From Entomortierella parvispora (lineage: Eukaryota > Mortierellomycota > Mortierellomycetes > Mortierellales > Mortierellaceae): a stretch of DNA of 64,000 nucleotides. Under the pieces are notes generated by a model. The model did not search any database. It saw only the letters and a list, made by a program, of their open reading frames with translations, and was not told where the DNA came from. Numbering within the stretch: position 1 is the first letter of the stretch; the number at the start of each line of letters is the position of its first letter. Position numbers and translations under genes: made by a program. Location: contig OY752153.1 of the NCBI GenBank assembly GCA_963573315.1, positions 310,001 to 374,000 of the forward strand, written 5' to 3'. This document shows, in pieces, positions 51,419 to 61,700 of this stretch.

Positions 51419-51579
51419 CTGTGAAAATCATCAGATTAGCACAAAGCAGAAAAAAAAAAATTGGCTGAAATCGAAAAAAACGTTGGCGCACTCGCTACAC
51501 GGGATAGTACACAATTGCCAAAAAAATTTCGACTTGTCCAATTTTTTTTTGCTTTGTGCCAATCTGACGTTCTTCACTG
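51419..51579. mobile_element. 161-bp Tc1/mariner-like MITE with TA target duplication
   Basis: Left end 51419 reads CTGTGAAAATCATCAGATTA, then GCACAAAGCA and a poly-A run. The right end, reverse-complemented from 51579, reads CAGTGAAGAACGTCAGATTG, then GCACAAAGCA and a poly-A run, giving imperfect terminal inverted repeats of about 42 bp. Both are flanked by TA (51417-51418 and 51580-51581), the target duplication of Tc1/mariner elements. Internal sequence has no ORF. A 90-bp end copy lies at 26188-26277. Confidence 0.78.
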
Positions 51580-52458
51580 TAAGAGAGCATCGGCAGTCAA
51601 ACAAGAGAAACGGGTGACACACAAGGAGCTACCGGACCGGACGACAAATAGATACTTCCGTGTGGCTTGATGATGTTACATGGATGGTGAGGCAGTTAAG
51701 GAGCAGGGTTCTATTCGGAACGCACTTCCGAAAGATTAGCTTTGAATACAAGAAGGTTGACTCGTTCAGATAGAACACCAGACTGCTGGACATGAGCAAT
51801 TGTCAAGGATGTTTTTTCATAAACCCATAACCAGTAGTACATAGTTGCAGAGTAGGGGGACAAGCGGTGGTTCGAAAAGCGAAGAGAACCCTCTTTTCTT
51901 TCTTGCGTGCAATCGGTGAATGAGTCGAATGAGAACCAGCCTGCACTGATGCCTGTTCTGTGGGCCTTCCTTCTGTAGGTGGGACTGTGTCCAATGAGTG
52001 TGAATGCGAGATCAGCTGCAGCGGAAGGAACTGGCGGAAGAATGAGTCACTAATGAGGGTGGATGGAGTGAGTGAGACAAATGAGGGGTCATGATGGTGT
52101 CACCGATGGAAGGACATGTCCGAGACCCCGAGGGGAACAACATTGAGCGGGCTGGGGGCAAGGAAGGGAAGGAGGATGCAAAGGAGCCAAGAGGAAGAAA
52201 GAGGATCAAGAGAGAAAAAGAAAAGAGACGAGTGGTCTCTCTCCCTTGCGCGGGGTTGGCTGGCGAATGGCGGTGTGAGACCGACAAAGCACGGCGATGG
52301 GGCGCGTGCGCACGCGCGCGTGGTCCCCGGGGACCCCGTTCTCGACTGGCTGGTCTTTTTTTTCTCTTTTTCTTGTTCTCTTCTTCCCCTTCTTCTCTCC
52401 TTCTCCTTCTTTCCCACACTCTGCAAGATCACTCCCCCCTCCCTGCCTTCACAACACC

Positions 52459-54630
52459 ATGCTCCTTCCGGAACTACTGGCCCTCATCGCCCCTCATCTG
52501 GACCCCCCTTCCCTCGTCTCCACCACACAGGTCTCCAGATTCTGGTGCACCTGTTTCACTCCCATTCTCTGGTCAACCATCAAGGACTCGGACTGGATCC
52601 TCCCAAACTTCAGTCCTCGACAGCTCTATGCCCACGGTCACCTTGTCCACTCCCTCGCCTGGGACTCTCTTCAGAGCCAGCCACACTCTCTATCACTGAC
52701 CCATTCTTCATCCCCGCCCTCGTCCTCGTCCTTGGAGAAAGAAAAGATTGCAGCTGGAATCATGGACAAAGACTATCATGACCATGGGACAGAATTGCGC
52801 CAGATGATGCGAGTCATCCCTGTCGACTCTGCATCGCGTCTGCCAATGCGCTGTCTCGCCCATATCGTGGCTCGTTGCACGCACCTCCAGCGTCTGAAGC
52901 TTAACTTCGGAGCTCACAACGGTGATCAACAAAGCGAAGAAGGCAAGATCGTCCGCGGGATGGTTCAAGTTATCCAGAGTCTGAAGCTTCTTCAAGAATT
53001 AGAGCTGGTGGCGCACTCCGTCTTGCTTCTTCCTGAGGACAAAGATTTCAATGATGACGACAATGACCACCACGATTCAGGTCGAAGAGCAGGATCAGCG
53101 TCCCGGGGACTGAACGTTCAATGGCTCATCCAAGATTTGACCCACCTTCAGTCTTTGACTCTGCGTGGTTCCGCTTTTTGGTTTGAATCGCCGTCGTCTC
53201 CACTATCAATACCTTCTCCTACAGAAACAAAGACAACATCCCCATTATCGACAACAACAGGCGCCGTGTTTCCTATCAGCCATCTCTCTCTCGAACCCGC
53301 GGCGTCTGCATTGACTGAGGAAGCTTTGATGCTCTTTGTCCAACAGTGTCCACGCCTTACATCGCTGGACTTGCCTGGAGGGCTTACCTGGGAGATCTCG
53401 GTCGCTTTCACAAAGCACCTGCAGTCCTCTTGTCCAAACTTTGACTCCTTCTCGATCAACGCCTCGTCCGCCTCCTTGCGTGGCCATAGCCTGCTTGCCG
53501 ATCCTGTAGATCTCCTTACTACAAATAACGCCGTGGAGAACGATACCCCTACAGCAGCTTTGCCAACAGCAGCAACGCAGTCATCCACCACCTTGCATGT
53601 GCGCATTATTCCCGAAGACGACCGACTTGCAGCTCTGATCCGAGGATTGACGAAAAGGACAGAGGTGCCTTTGCGTAGTTTAGGAGCCCGCTCTTGCTAC
53701 TTCGGAAACTCCTCTCTCCAAGCGCTGGAAGAGGAATGTCCCGATTTGGAACGACTTGACATTTCGTTGAATCGGGCCAGCAGCAATGTCTTTGTTTCTA
53801 ACCTCCCTGCAGACGCAACGACAACGAATGCCTCACAGGAACGAACGATTCTCTCCAGGAATCGATTGGTTCAGTACTTGAAAAAAGTCAGGAGTCTGAA
53901 AGAGTTGTCTGCTGAAGGTGTTTGGATCGATTTGGTGGATCTAGTAGTACCACTGCCACCTCCGCTTTCGCAGGAAGATGGTGGTGAACATGGGGATCCT
54001 GTGAACGTGGAGCAAGCGCAACAACAACAACTACAACAACGACGACGACCACTCTTGCCGACCGTTGATCACTGGGTCTGTGCCTCGACTTTAACGCACC
54101 TTGTTCTCGGATTCACAGCATCCAATGCGTCTCATCAATCACACTTTCACTCGTCTGCAATCCTTTACACCTTCCTCTCCAGTTTGAAGTCCCTTCGAGA
54201 ACTGAAAATTTCAAACACCACGCTGACCGACTTTCAACCGCCAACCATCTCAGCATCTGTGTCACCATCGCCGCAAGTACAGTCATCGTCGTTCCATCTG
54301 CTTTCAGCCTTGCGAGACCTGCGCGAGTTCGACATTGAAACCTGCTCCTATTCTCCTTCAGGGCTCTTAAACAGGGACACGATTCAATGGATGGTGGGTC
54401 AGGCCTGGCCAAAACTCGAATCCCTGCATATCTACCGGTTGAGCGTCAGTCAAGAGCGAGAACTTTATGGATGGTTGAAGGAAATAGGAAGGGATCGTCT
54501 CGTAGTCAATGGTTATTGCAATCGCGTTCTTCGCAATAGCAACTGCAACACCAAGGGCAGGCTTGGCACATCTCAAGAAAACTCGGCCCTATCATCAGTA
54601 AGACTAATGAACATGATGATGTCTTATTAA
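52459..54630 (+). CDS. Large F-box/LRR protein
   Basis: 723 aa from the ATG at 52459 (MLLPELLALIAPHLDPPSL), which makes the F-box the very N-terminus (residues 1-40, ending ILWSTIKDSDW). The frame is open for another 160 nt upstream, but that GC-rich stretch is promoter-like. LRR-like segments alternate with low-complexity inserts: LQRLKLNFGAH, LQELELVAHSV, LQSLTLRGSAF, LTSLDLPGGLTW, LERLDISLNRASS, LRELKISNTTLTD. A polar Gln/Arg run lies around residue 515. Same subtype as the genes at 3270 and 40437. Intact. SCF adaptor role inferred. Confidence 0.82.
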   Translation: MLLPELLALIAPHLDPPSLVSTTQVSRFWCTCFTPILWSTIKDSDWILPNFSPRQLYAHGHLVHSLAWDSLQSQPHSLSLTHSSSPPSSSSLEKEKIAAGIMDKDYHDHGTELRQMMRVIPVDSASRLPMRCLAHIVARCTHLQRLKLNFGAHNGDQQSEEGKIVRGMVQVIQSLKLLQELELVAHSVLLLPEDKDFNDDDNDHHDSGRRAGSASRGLNVQWLIQDLTHLQSLTLRGSAFWFESPSSPLSIPSPTETKTTSPLSTTTGAVFPISHLSLEPAASALTEEALMLFVQQCPRLTSLDLPGGLTWEISVAFTKHLQSSCPNFDSFSINASSASLRGHSLLADPVDLLTTNNAVENDTPTAALPTAATQSSTTLHVRIIPEDDRLAALIRGLTKRTEVPLRSLGARSCYFGNSSLQALEEECPDLERLDISLNRASSNVFVSNLPADATTTNASQERTILSRNRLVQYLKKVRSLKELSAEGVWIDLVDLVVPLPPPLSQEDGGEHGDPVNVEQAQQQQLQQRRRPLLPTVDHWVCASTLTHLVLGFTASNASHQSHFHSSAILYTFLSSLKSLRELKISNTTLTDFQPPTISASVSPSPQVQSSSFHLLSALRDLREFDIETCSYSPSGLLNRDTIQWMVGQAWPKLESLHIYRLSVSQERELYGWLKEIGRDRLVVNGYCNRVLRNSNCNTKGRLGTSQENSALSSVRLMNMMMSY

Positions 54631-54856
54631 CTATGGAATAAAGACATCCTTTAGAAAAAAAAACAAAGTGAGCTGTGGATCAGAACGCGAACTCGGGGCG
54701 TGTCCAAGCCCCTTTGCTGTTCTTCCCACGGGCGGCAAATTAGGGATTTTCCTCCTGAGAAACATGCATTCTTTCTTTTCCATGTCCTCTCTCCTTCCGT
54801 CCACCATTGTTACATCTTGAGATCTCTCGCAATCCCATCGCCGACTCCTGTCAACA

Positions 54857-55143
54857 TGACCTCAGTGACTATAGTTAGGTAACCCCCTGTCTTCTCGACT
54901 GCCTGTCCAACCTGCCAAACCTGCCCATCAGCCCGCCCTTTCCCCTGCTCCTTCCTGACATCTTGTTCGAGGTTGGCACCCACTTGCAGAAGAAAGAGCT
55001 GCTGTCGTCGTCTCTTGTCTGTGTCGCATGGCACAAGGTGTTCTCTCCTTTTCTCGACTGGACAGCCCTCGACCATTGCAATGAGTTTTTGAAAGCAGCT
55101 AAGGCAGCCACCGAAACACCATGTCCCAGACACAGGATGTGAC
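54857..55143 (+). pseudogene. N-terminal relic of an F-box gene (tandem family copy 1)
   Basis: After ATGACCTC at 54857 (the same start context as the copies at 55385 and 57676) and early frame loss, the plus strand encodes FLPDILFEVGTHLQKKELL, CVAWHKVFSPFLDW and DHCNEFLKAAKAA. This is the F-box of the family. The sequence then ends in PCPRHRM and a stop. The LRR part is missing: a truncated copy followed by a 28-base poly-A tract (55191-55218). Confidence 0.75.
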
Positions 55144-55189
55144 ATTACCCAATCTGAATCTCGCAGAGAAAAGCAGGCACGTTTGCTTC

Positions 55190-55220
<31 letters not shown>

Positions 55221-55384
55221 ACCACGGCGGCAAATGGATCGCGTTCGCTTGATATTTTGCCACCGTACTGAGTGGTTTTTTTTTGTCCTTTTCTCATGTC
55301 GTCTTCTCCATTTCCTTCTCTCCACCATCACATTCTTCACGTTGCGACAGCTCACAATCTATCTGATCATAAACCACCATTAGT

Positions 55385-57208
55385 ATGACCTCTGCAACCA
55401 CTTCCATAAACGACCCTCTCCATAATCAAGAGTCTCACCTCCATCCTCGACTGCACATAAGATGTATCCAATCTTCCGATGCCCTGTTTATCCCAGAGAT
55501 CCTTTTCGAAATCGGCACGTATCTGTACAAGCGGGAGTTGTGGGCAACCTCTCTCGTCTGTGTCGCCTGGCGCGAAGTGTTTTCCCCTTTTCTGAACTGG
55601 ATCGCTCTCAATGACATCGAAGGTTTCCTGGTCGCAAAAGACCGGATCAGTTGTTCGCGTCCCTCACTTCACAGGTATCATGCTCTTGATGCACTTCTGG
55701 AGCGAATCGATGGACCAGATGCCGCCTTCGGGTTCCACAGTGCTCGGAATGTCCATTTGTCGAACCGTGATCTTGCTTATATGAATCCTAGAACTGTTCT
55801 TTCTTGTATCAGCCCTGGAACAACTTACAGTCTCAAAACAGGAAAGTGTAGTACAAGTTTCGATCGTCTCCATATCATGGTCGCGGAGAAATCAATTGAA
55901 TTAGAGTCTTTATATTTAAATCCAAAGCATTCCAACAAGGAGCATTACTATCGGTGGTCAACACAACTGCACATCGAGTCTGGAGTTGAATATAGAGCTT
56001 GTGGAACGGACAGCTCTCCTACTATAACGGACTCTATTGATCGGGGAGCATGGTCAAAGGGAGTACTCTCAATGACCTATCTCCGACCTTTGACTCCACG
56101 CTGGCCTCGTCTTGAAATGGTCAACTTGGAAGGATGCCGCGTACACGGCCTATTCCTTCGGGTTTTATTTAACAACACTCCAGCCCTTAAAGAACTTTGC
56201 ATTGAACATGTCGTTGTTCTTGACGCTGAGGTTTTGGAGAGAGAGGTCGACGGCTCCGCCATTCAACTTGCCACGGATGAGCTGGGACAGAGAGGATGAC
56301 ACAGTCCAAGGGACAGTTACTTGCATCGATTCATCACGCCTACAGTACCTGACAATCGTGAATACTGAAGGTCTTCAATTAGCGGGTGTATTTCACTTTG
56401 CACAGCAGCTACCTCGACTTAAGGGCCTCAAGTTCACTCCCACTAAGCGGCGGGTACAACGTAATACTCTCGGCAAGAGTCTTTTTGAAGTCCACCGTGG
56501 TCCCGGTGCTTATAGCTATCTAGCTCTCCAACACATTTGTCGCAATGTTGCTGTGCTCATTGTGCAAAATATCCTGATAGGACTCTTCGAACTAAATCTT
56601 CACGAGATGACCCTTGACCGATCTTTGTTCCAGAATCTCGGGCCCATTCATTTGCAGACCCTCCGAAGAATAACTATGACAGACTGTACTCTGATGAAGA
56701 GTGATCATGTTCTTCATTTCATTATGTGCACGTTGCCTGGTCTTGAAATTTTTGTAGCCAGTGCAACACCCATGGTTTGTACCCAAGAGTTCTTCAACAG
56801 ACACCTTGGGTGTGTAGAAACCTTCAAATACTTGCAATCGTCCCGAACTGTAACGGCAATTCTCGGTACTCCACTTGGCAAGCTCAACACGCCTTCATGA
56901 CTCAAGTCGGCTCCCTTATGAGACTTACCGAGTTGTGCCTTACTGGCCGTGAGGTGGATAATATGAGCTACGGTTTCGCACCTGAGAAGAACCTGGAGTT
57001 GCTCCGAAATTTGTCAAGGTTGCAGAAGGTCGATCTGGGGTTTTCTCCCGGCGCGCAATTGAGTGCACGCGATGCTAGGATGATGATTCGATGGTGGCCG
57101 AGCCTGTCTAAACTTTATAGCATCCACCCCAAAGGAAAGGAGACGTTCATGAACTATATGAAAAAACATAAACCAATAGTCGCAATGATGGATTGCACTC
57201 GATATTGA
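55385..57208 (+). pseudogene. F-box/LRR gene with two frameshifts (tandem family copy 2)
   Basis: Nearly full length. From the ATG at 55385 (MTSATTSINDPLH) come the F-box (FIPEILFEIGTYLYKRELW, VAWREVFSPFLNW) and the DGPDAAFGFHSARNVHLSN stretch shared with the 42858 gene. A frame change near 56285 leads into EDDTVQGTVTCIDSSRLQYL and LRR-like parts. A second near 56810 leads into WVCRNLQILAIVPNCNG, MTQVGSLMRLTELCL and YGFAPEKNLELL, ending MMDCTRY. Both breaks remove the full-length product, but the residues either side stay well conserved, so decay is recent. Introns at the breaks were not found. Confidence 0.8.
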
Positions 57209-57675
57209 TCACCAGAGCGCGGCAGTGGTGGCGATCAGACCCTTCAGCAGGCTTCTGCCGGAATTTGTCTTCATATTATCTGACGGATATGAACCGTAGT
57301 GAAATAAAGAAAACTAGGGCCCGAGTCATGGTGGAGACAAGAAAGGGGTAATGGAATATCTAGACGCGTTATCTAGAAGAAGCAAAGCAGGGACATGTCA
57401 GCAGGGCGTGCATGTCAGAGACGACAGGTTTCAGAACGGCGCGTGCAGGGTGAAGATACGCCGCTACATTACTCTGCGAAAGAGATCCACACCAGATAAG
57501 GAACACACCACGGCCATTTGTCTTACCAATTGCCTATGCAAACACACTGCGAGCTCGCGTATCGCTTGACTTTATTTTGCCGCCGCATGGTTTTTTGTCC
57601 TTTTCTTTCCTTCTCTCCACCATCACATTCATCAAATTCCTACAGTTCACAATCCCGTCGTAAACCACCATCAAT

Positions 57676-58600
57676 TTGACCTCTGCAACCACTTCCATAA
57701 GCAACCCCATGCAGGTCCAAGAGTATCACCTCCCTCCTCAACTGCACACCCAATGTGTTCAGTTTTCTGATGCCCTGTTCATTCCAGAGATCCTCTTTGA
57801 AATCGGCACGTATTTGAACAAGCAGGGATTGTGGTCATCATCTCTCGTCTGCGCCACCTGGCACAAAGTGTTTTCTCCTTTCTTGACTGGGTGGCTGCCG
57901 ACGACTGCAATAGTTTCCTAAACGCGCAACCACAGGTCATGCGTATAGGATATATGGATTGGTTCAGGGATCTTGCTCTTGATGCACTGCTGGAGAGAAT
58001 CGATGGACCAGATGCCGCCTTTGGGTTCCAACAGTGCCCGGAACGTCTCTTTGTCGAACACTTCCATTGGTTTTCTCGGATGTAATTTAATTTTTGGACA
58101 AGATGGAAAATGGAATCCACGACTCGATTGGTTACACGTCATGGTTATTTTCCCGTTATTCTGCTGCCAAAGCTCAAAAAGCATTCATGACCCAAGTTGG
58201 CTCCCTCCTGAGGCTGACCAACCTGCACCTTACCACGCCCAGGATGGATAGTGTAGCCAATGGGTTTGCACCAGAGGCAAGTCTTGGGCATCTCTGACAT
58301 TTGTCAAATCTGAGGATAGTCGACCTTGGATTCTCACGTGAAGCACGATTAGACACTGGGGACGCAGAGCTTATGATCAATAGCTGGCCACGCCTGGAGG
58401 TTCTTTATGTTGTCGAATCTGAAGAAAAAATGTCGTTTATGGGGTACATGAAAGGTCACGCACGCGTATCGTTGGCCATTGGAATTACGTGTTGCGCACT
58501 CGATACCAACCTCTCGCCAAAGAGCAAGTATAATACCCGATCGGTAATACAAGTTACTTTGATTTCTTTTTTCTTGGGTCACTGTAAACTGCCTTCCTAA
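57676..58600 (+). pseudogene. F-box gene with lost ATG and internal deletion (tandem family copy 3)
   Basis: The position of the ATG in copy 2 is TTG here (57676), with matching flanks (ACCACCAT..., then TGACCTCTGCAACCACTTCC). The F-box (FIPEILFEIGTYLNKQGLW) is intact, but a one-base loss near 57884 shifts SPFLDW. DGPDAAFGF and SARNVSLSNTS follow in two frames. Then about 0.95 kb of the LRR region is missing relative to copy 2, and the end resumes as AFMTQVGSLLRLTNLHL, NGFAPEASLG and IVDLGFS. Upstream sequence (57550-57675) also matches the promoter of copy 2, so promoter and gene were duplicated together. Confidence 0.82.
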
Positions 58601-58739
58601 TCCATCCCAATCTTTTTTTATTTGCCTATGTATGTACAAAAAGGGACGGAGAGAGGAGACAAAACAGGAGGGACAGAACAAAGATAGCAGAAAAGAGCTC
58701 TCCCTCCTACTGTTGGGCGTGGTCCTTCATATTTGGTCT

Positions 58740-61700
58740 CTACTTTGTTGTGGATTTTGACTTTGGTCTAGTTCTGGATCCAGAATCCTTCGTGGGTACC
58801 GATTCTACAGGCTCACTCACCGACTGCCCTTCATTCAACGCACCGCCCGAGACAGGGATCGCCGTCGATTTTTCTTCCATGAGCTGTGCCTCAAGCTCTT
58901 CAATACATGTGGCGAGAACATCAGGTTCGATTTCTGTTTCGTCCGGCCCGTCCTTTTCAGGAACATCCTCAATAGTAACATCAGCAACCTCGTCTATATC
59001 CTTTGTCTTGTTGAGATTGTCCGACTGAGGTCCAGTACCGCCGCCTGTCGCTCCAGCGCTGAGCGCTTGGCCAGAGTTGGTCGTCGTGGCTGGAATTAAT
59101 GTTGAGGTCGAAGATCTAGTAGAGGACGAGTCCGATCTTGAGGGTCGGGATCCTCCGGGTCCCATCGGTTGGTGATGCTGAAGGCTGGATAAGTGCGCAG
59201 CAGGAGGAAACGACGGAAGACCTTGGGACTGATGAGGATGGGAGCCAGCAACGTGTGGAGGAGGGTGATGATGCGACGGTTGTCCGTAGTAAGGTGCCGG
59301 GTATTGTTGGTAGGGGTAGTGATACATGGGGTGAGGGTAAGCGCCAGGGGGATGAGGATAGTGGACGTAGCCAGGGTGACCAAGATGGTTATTTGGATCA
59401 CCGAATTCCCCTTGGCTACTTCCATCGATCTCTGAACCTCCTTCCAGTGCAGGCATGTAACCGTATCCATACATTGACTAATTGTTTCATAAAACGCTCG
59501 GTGTGTTAGTTTGGATGTGCTAAATAACGCTCCAGTCGCATCATTGGTTGGCACTGACCTGTTGGTAGGCCTCCTCGACCGGCATGTATCCGTATGTGAC
59601 ACCATCGTAATAGGGAACAGCTCCCTCTACCGTTTCTCCTATTTCAGGCTCGCCATCCCTACTGGTTCCTCCAGCTCTATCTTCAGACGTCGATGACTGT
59701 GGCTGGTTTGAGTTACTGGTGCCACTGTCACCATCATTGTTAGTAGCGCTCATCGCAGTCGTAGCAACGCCAGTCACGCCACTTCCTGGAATAGGCGCAG
59801 GAACCATCCCAGGCGACATGGGTGGTCCTTGACCGGGATGATGCCAGACCATAGCTCCTGGATGATGCATCATCATGCTGGATCCAGGATGTGCATACGG
59901 GCTATAGCCCATGTATGCTCCAGGAATAGGTGCTCCAGAAGGTGCAATCATTGGATAGCCAGGGGGCGGGACATGGAATGGTAATGGCGGACCTCCTGCA
60001 GTACCAGGATATCTTGCCGGTGGAGGTCCAGGCTGTTGGTTCATCAGCGGTGGTCCTCCTGCGCCTGTACCTGAGGTGGGCAACGTATGGGCTATTGAAG
60101 GTGGTGACGGTCCAGAACGAGGTCCAGTATAGTTATAGTCATGATAGGACGACGTCTTGTATCCTTGGCCGTTTCCGTTTCCATTCGAATCAACAGCAGT
60201 GAGCGACATGTTCGGTCGAGCATAACTCGAGTTGGGGCCCTGGTGATGATGATGTTGACCACCTTGGCCTGGAGGGGGGCGCCGTGGTCCATGTCCCGAT
60301 GGGTAGTATGGTTGTTGTAAAGACAAATCATATCCTGCACTAGGACCCGACGAATAATAGTTGTTGTTGTACCTACCACCGTTCCCACTTTTACGCTGGT
60401 CCTGATAATGACTGCTGTGTCCTGACATCATATTCTGACCTCTAGCAGAGCCATACTCCATCCCAGGGCTAGGTGAGCCTCCATAATTGCTTGCTGCGGA
60501 GGAACCACCTCTGTAGTTTGACTTCCAGCCATGTCGCTGATGTTCTCCATGTTGACTGGAGGAATGCTGAGGTCCTTGCGAGTTATAGGCTGATGGCTGG
60601 TCATACCCAGAATAACCAAACTGACCACCCTGTCGTGGGCCTGATCGGTAGCCACCGCCGCCAGCAGGGGAGTGTGTCTGATACTGATGGTGATGGTGAC
60701 TGTCGCCCCCATAGGTTCCACGTTGCTGGTTGTTGTACTGAGATGATTGTGATGCCCCCCCTGACTTGTGATGTTGACTAAAATATGAGGGCTTGTGCGA
60801 CGATGACGATGATGGGTCTACTGATGTCCGCCGGTCTCTTGTTGGATTTGAACCTACAGAGCGTGAGCTCATAACGCTGGAGCGACGTGAGGACGAGCTT
60901 CTAGGGGTTTGGTGGGGTAATTGTGAGGGTGGCGCTAATGATGAGGCCGAAGGGGTTGTGGGGTTGTCACCCGTTACGCTGGACCGACGACTTCCCGTGT
61001 CAGAATTGGATTGGCTTCCTACTGTGCTAGCGCTGTCCCTTCCGTCTCTTGGGTCGCGACTGGTTTTTTTAAACAGACTCAAAAGCTGTTCGCCGACGGT
61101 CGCTTCAACTTCTGTACCATCCTTGGAGACTTTGACCTCTCTGTTCTCATAGAGGGGGTTCAGCAAATGAGTCGTTTGGGTAAAGGGAACCTTGTGACTA
61201 CATCATAATACGTCTCACAGAGGTTAGTCAAGTTAAAGGTAAAAGTAACTTATGAAATAGGCTGCGATCATCAACCCAACTTACACATGGATCCATTCCA
61301 CTGTGAATAAAATACCCCAAGATGTTGTTGTTGTTGAGCCTTTGGCAATAGTTTCGGCTTCCTCATTTGTGAGCTGTCTTCCTTCCCTTGTCGCTTGCTC
61401 ATACTCTTCCACCAGAGAGGCTCGCATCTCGGGTGACAACGGGATTTCAATGCTTGGCTTCCATGCTTCATTGGCCTCTAAAGACAGGGAATTCTCAGAG
61501 CTGATTGTACTAGTCATACTAAAGGGGAAAAAAAACCGAAAGGTTTAGAAAATGACCAACAAAAACAGCGTCATCACATCGGAGGCACGTCAAGCCACAA
61601 ATCATTTTCACGCAAAATACACGTACCGAGCATAGCCAAAAAACTCCCCACTCTTGTTTGCACTGAACACAAGATATACGTTTCTTGTGTTCTACATGGA

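Noticed and set aside
52091-52781. Two plus-strand frames overlapping the start of the 52459 gene
   Set aside because: They use other frames of the promoter and F-box region; the 52459 frame alone carries the F-box and LRRs.
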